This document shows, in pieces, positions 17,110 through 27,388 of a DNA stretch of 64,000 nucleotides (positions are counted from its first letter, which is position 1; each line of letters opens with the position of its first letter). The position numbers were made by a program, and so were the translations under genes. The notes under the pieces are model-generated. The model did no database searches, had not been told where the DNA came from, and worked only from the letters and a program-made list of their open reading frames with translations. This DNA comes from Labedella gwakjiensis (GTDB lineage: Bacteria; Actinomycetota; Actinomycetes; Actinomycetales; Microbacteriaceae). The DNA is taken from positions 3,224,001 through 3,288,000 of the forward strand of contig NZ_PYAU01000001.1 of assembly GCF_003014675.1 (NCBI RefSeq), in the 5' to 3' direction.

Positions 17110-18240
17110 ATGCCGACCATGCTACCGATCGTGAAACCGGCGGCCGTGAGCCTGGCCGACGTTCTGCCGGATTCGATCGCCGCGCTGTCGGGCCGGCGCG
17201 GCCGACTGGGACTCCCGCGGGTGCGGTCCGCCGTCGTGGTGGTCGTCGACGGGCTCGGGGCGCTCGCCCTCGGCGCTCGGGCAGGGCACGCCAGGCGGCT
17301 GGTCGTGAACCAGGCGCGGACGATCGACAGTGTGGTGCCGAGTACGACGGCTGCGGCTCTCACGACCATCCTCACGGGAGTCTGGCCGGGCACCCACGGC
17401 CTGGTCGGCTACACCGCGCTGGATCGGGCGAACGACCGCGTCGTCAAGCAGCTCTCCGGGTGGGACGCACGGATGGTTCCTGAGACGTGGCAGCGGAGCA
17501 CGACGGTCTTCGAGCGGACGGAGCCCGCGTCGGCGTCGATCGTCGCCGTCGGCCCGCGAAGCTTCGCCGGGTCCGGCCTCACGCGGGCCATCCTGCGTGG
17601 GGCGCCCTATCGGGGCGAGGACGACCTCGCGGCCCGGTTCCGCGTCGCCGCCGAACGCTCGGCCATCGAGCGGACCCTCACCTACGTGTACGTCCCGGAA
17701 CTCGACAAGACAGGACATGCGGACGGGGTCGAGAGTCCACGGTGGACGGCCGTCCTCGAAGCGATCGACTCGGCGCTCGGGACGCTCGAGGGGTCGGTGG
17801 CACGCGGCACCGGGATCGCTGTCACCGCTGACCATGGGATGCTCGACATCCCGCACGACGCCCACATCCTCCTCTCGGCGCACACCGACGTGATGCACGG
17901 CATCCGGCACGTCGCGGGCGAACCCCGCTTCCTGCATCTCGGACTCGAACCCGGGGAGGACCCGGAAGCGGTCGCGGCGTCATGGACGGACCGATTCGGG
18001 GATTCCTCGTGGGTCGCCACCCGAGAGGTCGCTGTCGCCGCCGGTTGGTTCGGGGGAGAGGTGGCGTCCGAGGTACTGGACAGGATCGGAGACGTGCTCG
18101 TCGCTCCGCGCAAACGCGTGGCCTTCTACGACGACCGATTCGGGGAGGATCTCGGCCGGCGCATGGTCGGGCAGCACGGTTCGCTGACGCCCGAGGAACG
18201 ATCCGTCCCTCTCATCCGGCTGGCTGCCTGGAAGGCGTGA
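17110..18240 (+). CDS. Alkaline-phosphatase-superfamily phosphodiesterase/nucleotide pyrophosphatase
   Basis: 376 aa with the metal-binding VVVVDGLGAL near residue 41 and the nucleophile motif VPSTTAAALTTILTG around residues 77-91. Later metal ligands are in LDKTGHADG and TADHGMLD. This places it in the type I phosphodiesterase/nucleotide pyrophosphatase branch. No clear signal peptide is present, so the site of action is uncertain. Start choice is weak: ATG 17110 is favoured, with in-frame ATGs at 17068 and 17119. It is divergent from parC and convergent with sepH, whose stop codon is only 4 bp away. Confidence 0.85.
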   Translation: MPTMLPIVKPAAVSLADVLPDSIAALSGRRGRLGLPRVRSAVVVVVDGLGALALGARAGHARRLVVNQARTIDSVVPSTTAAALTTILTGVWPGTHGLVGYTALDRANDRVVKQLSGWDARMVPETWQRSTTVFERTEPASASIVAVGPRSFAGSGLTRAILRGAPYRGEDDLAARFRVAAERSAIERTLTYVYVPELDKTGHADGVESPRWTAVLEAIDSALGTLEGSVARGTGIAVTADHGMLDIPHDAHILLSAHTDVMHGIRHVAGEPRFLHLGLEPGEDPEAVAASWTDRFGDSSWVATREVAVAAGWFGGEVASEVLDRIGDVLVAPRKRVAFYDDRFGEDLGRRMVGQHGSLTPEERSVPLIRLAAWKA

Positions 18241-18244
18241 GCGC

Positions 18245-19291
18245 TCAGTCGTCGTCGGTGCGCGCGCCGAACACGATCTCGTCCCACGACGGCATCGACG
18301 CACGACCCTTCCGAGGCGCCGGGGCCTTCGTGAGCGGCGGTTCGGAGGACGGCTTCTCCTTCTCTCCCTCGAGGGGGATGTCGAAGAGCTGAGTCGATTC
18401 CGGGGTCGATTCCTGGGCAGGGGAGACGGAAGGGGTCTGCGTCCCCCGGTAGTCCGCCGGCTCCCGCTCGCCGCGCCGCTTGCGCAGCGCCTCGAGGAGG
18501 TCGGCCGTCTGTGTGGAGGCCGAGCCCGCGTCATCGTCACCGCGGTTGACCGCGGCCGCAGCCGCCGCCTTCGATGAGGTCTGATTGCGGCCGAAGGCGA
18601 GGGGCTCGAGGACGGCGACGAGGTCGTCGTCTCCCGATGACCGTTCGATCGTGAAGGCGCCGCTGTCGAAGCGGGAGTCGTCGTGCGTGTGGCCGTCGGG
18701 CTCGACGGCCCGGAGGCGGGGGATGAGCCCGTTCGGCATCTCGCCCTGTCGCGAGAGGGTGAGCGCCTCGGAGTTCTGGGGTGAGAGGGTCTGACGTTTC
18801 GGCTCGAACGTCCAACGCGCGTCGTGGTCGACCTCGCCGGAGGTGAAGGACACCTTGACGATCCAGCCGTCCTCGGCGTCCTTCCAGCTCGTCCACCGCT
18901 CACCGGTCGCCGACAGGGAGTCGAGTCGCGCACGGATGGCCGCGCCGAAGGTGGCCTCTTCGCCGTCGGCAGCCTCGACGGGGGCGATGACGGGGACACT
19001 CAGCGCCTGCCCGACGATGTGCTCGCGCTCGGCGAGCACGGGGCGCTCGAAGCGCCGCACGTAATCGATGGTGGCACCAGTGAGATCCGCGACCTCTTCG
19101 GCGGACAATCCCGAGCGGATGTGCGCCTGGATGTCCTTCGGGCTGATACGCGGACCGGTGTTCTGCTCGAGGCGCGGAGGACGCACATAGGAGTGCAGCA
19201 CTTCGTCGATGACGATGCGGTACCGCTCGCCGTTCTCCGTCGCGGCGACGAGAGCGCCGTCCTCTACTCCGACGACCTTCAAATCCTGCAT
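18245..19291 (-). CDS. sepH: Cell division protein SepH (DUF3071)
   Basis: 348-aa actinobacterial FtsZ-binding division protein. The N-terminal DUF3071 domain includes a helix-turn-helix-like segment, SPKDIQAHIRSGLSAEEVAD, near residues 50-69, followed by a long disordered Ala/Ser/Glu-rich linker. It ends in the conserved tail SWDEIVFGAR. In Streptomyces and Mycobacterium, SepH stimulates FtsZ assembly through the N-terminal domain. GGAAGG precedes the ATG at 19291. It forms a convergent pair with the phosphodiesterase gene. Confidence 0.92.
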   Translation of the reverse strand: MQDLKVVGVEDGALVAATENGERYRIVIDEVLHSYVRPPRLEQNTGPRISPKDIQAHIRSGLSAEEVADLTGATIDYVRRFERPVLAEREHIVGQALSVPVIAPVEAADGEEATFGAAIRARLDSLSATGERWTSWKDAEDGWIVKVSFTSGEVDHDARWTFEPKRQTLSPQNSEALTLSRQGEMPNGLIPRLRAVEPDGHTHDDSRFDSGAFTIERSSGDDDLVAVLEPLAFGRNQTSSKAAAAAAVNRGDDDAGSASTQTADLLEALRKRRGEREPADYRGTQTPSVSPAQESTPESTQLFDIPLEGEKEKPSSEPPLTKAPAPRKGRASMPSWDEIVFGARTDDD

Positions 19292-19486
19292 GTGCCTGCC
19301 TTCCAGGATGGATCCGGATGCCCCATACTCACACGGGAGGTCGGCCGTTTCGGGGAATACCGAGGGCGTGCCGGAAGTTGATCAGGAAGCGTCGTCCGGA
19401 GACCGTGCACCGGTTTGCTATTCGCAGACCTTTCATGCAAACTGACGCCGCGATTTCAGTGGACTACACAGCAGAGATGGACGGGT

Positions 19487-19780
19487 ATGGCAACCGATTA
19501 CGACGCCCCTCGCAAGACCGAGGACGACTCCGAGTCGATCGAGGCACTCAAGGAGCGCGTCCCTGACAAGATGTCCGGTGCCGTCGACGTGGAGGATGCG
19601 GACAACCCCACGGGCTTCGACCTGCCGGGTGCCGACCTCTCGGACCTCGACCTCGACGTCGTGGTGCTCCCGCCTCAGGCGGACGAGTTCACGTGCGTGA
19701 GCTGCTTCCTCGTGAAGCACCGCTCGCAGTTCGATCACGAGTCGAAGCTCGGACCGTTGTGCGCGGAGTGCGCGGCCTGA
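19487..19780 (+). CDS. DUF4193 family protein
   Basis: 97-aa acidic actinobacterial protein. It starts MATDYDAPRKTEDDSESIEAL and has a C-terminal zinc-ribbon-like pair FTCVSCFLVKHRSQF and PLCAECA (four Cys). Function is unknown, but the family is highly conserved and usually lies beside dut and DUF3093/DUF3710 genes, as here. The ATG at 19487 gives the family's usual length; the open frame upstream shows no conserved residues. It ends 3 bp before the convergent DUF3093 gene. Confidence 0.9.
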   Translation: MATDYDAPRKTEDDSESIEALKERVPDKMSGAVDVEDADNPTGFDLPGADLSDLDLDVVVLPPQADEFTCVSCFLVKHRSQFDHESKLGPLCAECAA

Positions 19781-19782
19781 CC

Positions 19783-20247
19783 TCAGGCGCGTGAGGCGAC
19801 AGCCCCGATCAGCTCGGAGACGAGCCGGTCGGGGTTTCTTGTCGAGATGAGCCAGTACGGCGTCGGATCCTTCGGATCGGCGATGTCGACCCTGACCACA
19901 CCCGGTACGCCTCCTCGCAGGAGCAGCCAGGCGCGCGCGTCGAGTTCGGGGCCCCGTTGCGACGTGGCGTCGGCTCCCGTGAATGCTGTGGCCCCGCCGA
20001 CGAAGTCGAGCTCGATGCGCGCTCGGCCGGCGCGGAGCTCGGTGTCCGTCACCTCGACGGGGACGCCAGCGATCGCGTACAGGCCGACGCAGCCCGCGTA
20101 CAGGAACACCCCGACGACGAATCCCAGGACCCACGACAACGGGGCGAAGGTGAGAGCGCTCGCGGGGATCACGAGGAGAGTCGCCACGAGGATCCATCGT
20201 GCCGGCCACAGTCTTTCCCGATACCGCACAGCACCCACTTCGCTCAT
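19783..20247 (-). CDS. DUF3093 family membrane protein
   Basis: 154 aa with two adjacent hydrophobic helices (about residues 17-34 and 38-60), followed by a soluble beta-rich domain containing [16 protein letters not shown] near the end. This matches DUF3093, which is restricted to actinobacteria and of unknown role. It is divergent from dut with 22 bp between start codons, and the two -10 elements appear to overlap. The ATG at 20247 is 6 bases after TAGTGC on its strand and has no Shine-Dalgarno. Confidence 0.88.
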   Translation of the reverse strand: MSEVGAVRYRERLWPARWILVATLLVIPASALTFAPLSWVLGFVVGVFLYAGCVGLYAIAGVPVEVTDTELRAGRARIELDFVGGATAFTGADATSQRGPELDARAWLLLRGGVPGVVRVDIADPKDPTPYWLISTRNPDRLVSELIGAVASRA

Positions 20248-20253
20248 CGTTCT

Positions 20254-20263
20254 GCACTACCCT
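20254..20263. promoter_or_regulatory. Overlapping divergent -10 elements for DUF3093 and dut
   Basis: The plus strand reads TACCCT (20258-20263), 6 bases before GTG 20270. The minus strand reads TAGTGC (20259-20254), 6 bases before ATG 20247. The two hexamers share TA at 20258-20259. Confidence 0.45.
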
Positions 20264-20269
20264 CGACAC

Positions 20270-20725
20270 GTGACCGAAAGCGTTGACGTTCTCATTATCG
20301 CTCCCGAACTCCCGAGCTACGCCCACCCCGGTGACGCCGGCGCCGATCTGCGCGCCGCCGAGGCCGTCCGTCTCGATCCGGGCCAGCGCGCCCTCGTCGG
20401 CACGGGCGTCGCCATCGCGCTCCCGGACGGTTTCGCCGCGTTCGTCGTGCCGCGCAGTGGTCTCGCGACGAAGCACGGCATCACCATCGTGAACTCTCCC
20501 GGTACGGTGGATGCCGGCTATCGGGGCGAGATCAAGGTCACGCTTCTCAACACGGATGCCCGTGAGGCGTACGACGTGGCGGTCGGCGATCGCATCGCTC
20601 AGCTGATCGTGATGCCTGTGTCACGGGCTCGCTTCGTCCCGGTGGAGACTCTCCCCGGCAGCGCGCGGGGCGAAGGCGGTTTCGGTTCGAGCGGCTATGG
20701 CACGGAGACGGGAGCAGGACGATGA
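20270..20725 (+). CDS. dut: dUTP diphosphatase
   Basis: 151-aa trimeric dUTPase that hydrolyses dUTP to dUMP and pyrophosphate. The five family motifs are visible in order: [46 protein letters not shown] and the C-terminal GEGGFGSSG that closes over the active site. GTG 20270 gives a normal length and lies 6 bases after TACCCT, so the mRNA is probably leaderless. It overlaps the DUF3710 gene by 4 bp (ATGA). Confidence 0.97.
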   Translation: MTESVDVLIIAPELPSYAHPGDAGADLRAAEAVRLDPGQRALVGTGVAIALPDGFAAFVVPRSGLATKHGITIVNSPGTVDAGYRGEIKVTLLNTDAREAYDVAVGDRIAQLIVMPVSRARFVPVETLPGSARGEGGFGSSGYGTETGAGR

Positions 20726-21444
20726 AGCGCACGAAGAAGGACAAGAGCGTCGCGACGACGGAGGAGAAGTCCGTCGACACGACCGACGTCGAGACCGTCC
20801 CGCCGACCGATGACGTCGTCGACGCGATCGAGGCGCCAGACGGCGAGCCCGACGCGGATCTGGACGCGAAATCGGCACCCGTCGACCGCGCCGAGAACGG
20901 ACCGTTCGACGAGTCGGAGGCGAACGCGGTCCGCCCGTACATCGACCTCGGCGGCGTGAAGATCCTCCCGCGAGAGGGACTCAACCTCCGGCTCGAAGTC
21001 GAGGAGAGCTCGAAGCGGATCGTCGCGGTCGGGCTCGACTACGCAGGATCGTCCCTGCAGGTCCAGCCGTTCGCCGCACCCCGATCGACCGGACTCTGGC
21101 ACGAGACGCGTTCTCAGATCGTCGAGCAGATCACACGACAGGGTGGGACGGTCGAAGACGTCGACGGTCCCTTCGGTCCGGAGATCCGGGCCCAGGTGCC
21201 GGTCGCCGCAGCCGACGGGTCCGGGGCGTCCACGCGTGTCGCGCGTTTCGTCGGCATCGACGGCCCCCGGTGGTTCCTGCGCGGCGTGATCGCGGGGGAG
21301 GGCACGTCGTCCGCCGAGGCCGCCGAGAAGATCGAAGACCTCTTCCGCAGCGTCGTCGTGGTCCGCGGGACGCAGCCCATGCCCCCGCGCGACCTCATCC
21401 CGCTCAAGATGCCGGCGTCCGCGGACGCCGCCCCCGCCGAGTAG
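20722..21444 (+). CDS. DUF3710 family protein
   Basis: 240-aa actinobacterial protein. The first ~75 residues are charged and low-complexity (Lys, Asp, Glu, Thr). The conserved domain starts at [20 protein letters not shown] and contains [10 protein letters not shown] and [13 protein letters not shown]. Function is unknown. Its position after dut and before DUF3159 is conserved in actinobacteria. No membrane helix. Confidence 0.9.
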   Translation: MKRTKKDKSVATTEEKSVDTTDVETVPPTDDVVDAIEAPDGEPDADLDAKSAPVDRAENGPFDESEANAVRPYIDLGGVKILPREGLNLRLEVEESSKRIVAVGLDYAGSSLQVQPFAAPRSTGLWHETRSQIVEQITRQGGTVEDVDGPFGPEIRAQVPVAAADGSGASTRVARFVGIDGPRWFLRGVIAGEGTSSAEAAEKIEDLFRSVVVVRGTQPMPPRDLIPLKMPASADAAPAE

Positions 21445-21464
21445 TGGCGGGCGACGAGGGCGCG

Positions 21465-22154
21465 ATGAGCGACGACGACACGAGCGCTCGCCTCGAACGG
21501 GCCGCTCGCCTCTCCGGCATCGGGCGTCTCGCGGAGTCCGGCCAGGTCGACGGGCGTTCGGTGCTCTCCGCGATCGGCGGGGTCCGCGGTGTCGTCGAGG
21601 CGATGCTGCCCGGGTTCGTCTTCCTCATCGCCTACACGTTCACGCGGGACCTCGTCCTCTCTATCGTCCTTCCTCTCGCTGTGGGGGTCGTCTTCGTCGT
21701 CGTGCGTCTGATCCAACGACAGCCGGCGTCTCCGGCGATCGGCGGTGTGCTCGGCATCGCGCTGTCGGCGGTGCTCGCCCTCCTCAACAATCGCCCGGAG
21801 GACTACTACATCCCTGGGTTCTGGACCAACGGCGGCTACTTCGTCGTCCTCCTCGTCTCTGTCCTCGCCGGGTGGCCGATCATCGGCGTCGCCGCCGGTT
21901 TCCTCACGGGTGAAGGGACGACCTGGCGAGCGGACCGCCGTCGGAGGCGGGTGTACGCCGCGCTCACGTTGATGTGGTGCTCGCTCTTCGCGCTGCGCCT
22001 CATCGTGCAGATCCCGCTCTACTACGCCGGCGCCATCGAGGCTCTGGGGACGGCTCGCCTCGTCATGGGCATCCCGCTGTACGCGCCGTTGCTCGTCATC
22101 ACGTGGCTCGTCATCCGCTCGCTGCAGCGCTCCGGTTCCCGCGGCGCCGCCTGA
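21465..22154 (+). CDS. DUF3159 family membrane protein
   Basis: 229-aa integral membrane protein of the actinobacterial DUF3159 family. A short cytosolic N-terminus is followed by about six hydrophobic helices; the signature includes the Asn-Arg-Pro loop LLNNRPEDYYIPG near residue 107. Function is unknown, but it is consistently linked to dut/DUF3710. ATG 21465 is preceded by GAGGG; an in-frame GTG at 21444 that overlaps the previous stop is possible. Confidence 0.87.
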   Translation: MSDDDTSARLERAARLSGIGRLAESGQVDGRSVLSAIGGVRGVVEAMLPGFVFLIAYTFTRDLVLSIVLPLAVGVVFVVVRLIQRQPASPAIGGVLGIALSAVLALLNNRPEDYYIPGFWTNGGYFVVLLVSVLAGWPIIGVAAGFLTGEGTTWRADRRRRRVYAALTLMWCSLFALRLIVQIPLYYAGAIEALGTARLVMGIPLYAPLLVITWLVIRSLQRSGSRGAA

Positions 22155-22218
22155 GACCGCCGCGGACGAGCATTCGCAGACGGTCGGCCTGTCCGACGGA
22201 TCACGGTTCTCGGTGCGT

Positions 22219-22243
22219 TAGAATTATCTCGACATCGAGATAA
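22219..22243 (+). promoter_or_regulatory. acnA promoter -10 with overlapping palindromic operator
   Basis: TAGAAT at 22219-22224 is a good -10. A perfect 20-bp palindrome, TTATCTCGA-CA-TCGAGATAA, begins on its last base and spans 22224-22243, covering the expected transcript start. This placement suits a dimeric repressor. The cognate regulator is not in the window and I do not assign it. The acnA leader would be about 140 nt and contains a GGAGG/CCTCC hairpin at 22277-22292. Confidence 0.6.
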
Positions 22244-22368
22244 ATCGAGGATGCGTGGCAGTGCGTCGGCCGCTCGGGAGGTTAGGGCCTCCTTGCTAGC
22301 CCGCGGCGCTCCGGGAATCCAAGATTGGTATGAGTGCGCCGCCGCGGCGCCGACGAAGGAGAGGCATC

Positions 22369-25209
<2,841 letters not shown>

Positions 25210-25232
25210 CGCCAGACTCCGCCGACACGACA

Positions 25233-25277
25233 GACGGCGACCGGATCCGCTTCCGCGGACCGGTCGCCGTCTCTTTT
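25233..25277 (+). terminator. Rho-independent terminator of acnA
   Basis: 12-bp arms GACGGCGACCGG and CCGGTCGCCGTC enclose a second stem TCCGC-TTCC-GCGGA. They are followed directly by TCTTTT. Confidence 0.9.
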
Positions 25278-25292
25278 CGGCGACGTGCTGCG

Positions 25293-25298
25293 TAGAGT
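25293..25298 (+). promoter_or_regulatory. -10 element (TAGAGT) for dxs
   Basis: TAGAGT lies 34 bases before ATG 25333, immediately after the acnA terminator. This leaves room for a short leader with AGGAACGAG before the start codon. Confidence 0.4.
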
Positions 25299-25332
25299 GG
25301 AAAGCACCGACGATCGGAAGGCGAGGAACGAG

Positions 25333-27312
25333 ATGACAGTTCTCGACGGCATCGACGGGCCACGCGACCTCGATGCGCTCACCCCGCGTCAGCTCGAGGA
25401 GCTGGCACGCGAGATCCGGCGGTTCCTCGTGGCCGAGGTCTCGCGCACCGGAGGTCATCTCGGGCCGAATCTCGGCGTCGTGGAGCTCAGCATCGCGATG
25501 CACCGGGTCTTCCACTCGCCGCACGACGCGATCGTCTTCGACACCGGGCACCAGTCGTACGTTCACAAGCTCCTGACCGGCCGGAAGGACTTCTCCACCC
25601 TGCGCCAGAGGGGCGGGCTCGCCGGCTACCCGCAGCGAGCCGAGTCCGAGCACGACATCGTCGAGAGCTCGCACGCGTCGAGTTCCCTGTCGTGGGCCGA
25701 CGGGATCTCCCGTGCGTTCACGATGACCGGGCAGGACGATCGCACCGTCGTCGCCGTCGTCGGCGACGGCGCGCTGACCGGCGGGATGACGTGGGAAGCG
25801 CTCAACAACATCAGCGACGACAACACGAGACGCCTCGTCATCATCGTCAACGACAACGGACGGTCGTACGCGCCGACGATCGGCGGCATGGCGCGATTCC
25901 TCAACGACGTGCGCGTGCGCAAGACCTATCAGACCCTGCACCGCTCGAGCGAGCAGGCGTTCTCCCGCTTCGGCGCGCCGGGACGCGCGATCTACCGGGG
26001 CGTCCGCGGCGGTGCGCACGGCTTCCTGTCGCGGTTCACGAACAACGAGGCCCTCTACTCGAACCTCGACATCAAGTACCTCGGTCCGGTCGACGGGCAC
26101 GATCTGCCGGCGCTCGAGGAGGTCCTGCAGCATGCGCGCGACTACGCAGGGCCGGTGATCGTGCATGCGATCACGGAGAAGGGTCGCGGCTACGAGCCTG
26201 CACGACGGGACGTCGCCGACCAGTTCCACGCCGTCGGCAAGATCGATCCGGAGACGGGTGAGCCACTCGACTCCGGCTCGGGTCAGAGCTGGACGGAGGT
26301 GTTCGGGGACTCGCTCGTCCGCCTCGCCGGCACGAACGATCGTCTGGTGGGGATCACCGCGGCGATGCTGCGACCGACGGGTCTGCACCGAATGGCCGAG
26401 CGCTTCCCGTCGCGTGTCTTCGACGTCGGGATCGCGGAGCAGCACGCTGTGACGTCGGCCGCCGGACTCGCCTTCGGAGGACTTCATCCGGTCGTCGCCC
26501 TCTACGCGACCTTCGTCAACCGCGCGTTCGACCAGGCGCTCATGGACGTGGCCCTCCATCAGGCGGGAGTCACCTTCGTGCTCGATCGGGCCGGAGTGAC
26601 CGGACCGGACGGTCCGAGTCACCACGGGGTGTGGGACCTCGCGCTCCTCCAGGCGATCCCGGGAATCCGCATCGCCGCTCCCCGCGACGGGGCGCGCCTC
26701 ACCGAAGAGCTGGGGGAGGCCGTCGCGGTCGAGGACGCCCCCACCGTCATCCGGTTCCCGAAGGGCGACGTCGGGGAGGACATTCCGTCCATCGAGCGAC
26801 TGCAGGACGGCGTGGACGTCCTGTCCCGGGCGGAGCGCCGAGACGTCCTCATCGTCGGGGTCGGCCCCTTCGCTCGGCTCGCGCTGGATGTCGCCGCTCT
26901 GCTCGACGCCCACGGTATCGGAGCGACCGTCGTGGACCCACGCTGGGTTGTCCCCGTTCCGGCCTCGGTCGTCGAGCTCGCCGCCGAGCATCGCCTCGTC
27001 ATCACCATCGAGGACGGCATCCGCATCGGAGGTATCGGGACCCGCGTGCGTCAGGATCTGCGCGCGGCGGGGATCGATACGGCTGTGGACGAACTCGGCC
27101 TGCCCGACCGTTTCCTGTCTCACGCCTCGCGCGGCGAGATCCTCGAGGAGGTCGGCCTGTCGGCGAAGTCGATCGCGCGTGGGATCGTCTCCCAGGTGCT
27201 CGGGACGCGGATCCCGGTCGCTCGACCGTTGGACGGTTCGACGAACGATGACGACGACGTGCTCGCCGGAGCGGAGCATTCCGCGCAGGCGTCCGACGAC
27301 GGCGCCCGCTGA
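25333..27312 (+). CDS. dxs: 1-deoxy-D-xylulose-5-phosphate synthase
   Basis: 659-aa thiamine-diphosphate enzyme that condenses pyruvate and glyceraldehyde-3-phosphate, the first step of the MEP isoprenoid pathway. Visible are SRTGGHLGPNLGVVEL with the substrate-binding His, DTGHQSYVHKLLTGR, and the ThDP motif GDGALTGGMTWEALNNI. The transketolase-like pyrimidine domain has the IAEQHAVTSAAGLA glutamate. AGGAACGAG precedes ATG 25333; an in-frame ATG at 25285 lies upstream of the presumed -10. It is convergent with fadB across a 21-bp-stem terminator. Confidence 0.96.
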   Translation: MTVLDGIDGPRDLDALTPRQLEELAREIRRFLVAEVSRTGGHLGPNLGVVELSIAMHRVFHSPHDAIVFDTGHQSYVHKLLTGRKDFSTLRQRGGLAGYPQRAESEHDIVESSHASSSLSWADGISRAFTMTGQDDRTVVAVVGDGALTGGMTWEALNNISDDNTRRLVIIVNDNGRSYAPTIGGMARFLNDVRVRKTYQTLHRSSEQAFSRFGAPGRAIYRGVRGGAHGFLSRFTNNEALYSNLDIKYLGPVDGHDLPALEEVLQHARDYAGPVIVHAITEKGRGYEPARRDVADQFHAVGKIDPETGEPLDSGSGQSWTEVFGDSLVRLAGTNDRLVGITAAMLRPTGLHRMAERFPSRVFDVGIAEQHAVTSAAGLAFGGLHPVVALYATFVNRAFDQALMDVALHQAGVTFVLDRAGVTGPDGPSHHGVWDLALLQAIPGIRIAAPRDGARLTEELGEAVAVEDAPTVIRFPKGDVGEDIPSIERLQDGVDVLSRAERRDVLIVGVGPFARLALDVAALLDAHGIGATVVDPRWVVPVPASVVELAAEHRLVITIEDGIRIGGIGTRVRQDLRAAGIDTAVDELGLPDRFLSHASRGEILEEVGLSAKSIARGIVSQVLGTRIPVARPLDGSTNDDDDVLAGAEHSAQASDDGAR

Positions 27313-27322
27313 CCGACGACCC

Positions 27323-27378
27323 CCGGTAACACGAAGGGCCTCGTCCGCCGCAGCGGTCGAGGCCCTTCGTGTTACCGG
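27323..27378. terminator. Bidirectional terminator between dxs and fadB
   Basis: A perfect 21-bp inverted repeat, with arms starting CCGGTAACACGAAGG at 27323 and ending at 27378, encloses a 14-base loop that can itself form CCGC/GCGG. It sits between two convergent genes. Confidence 0.92.
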
Positions 27379-27388
27379 TGTGCCGGCC

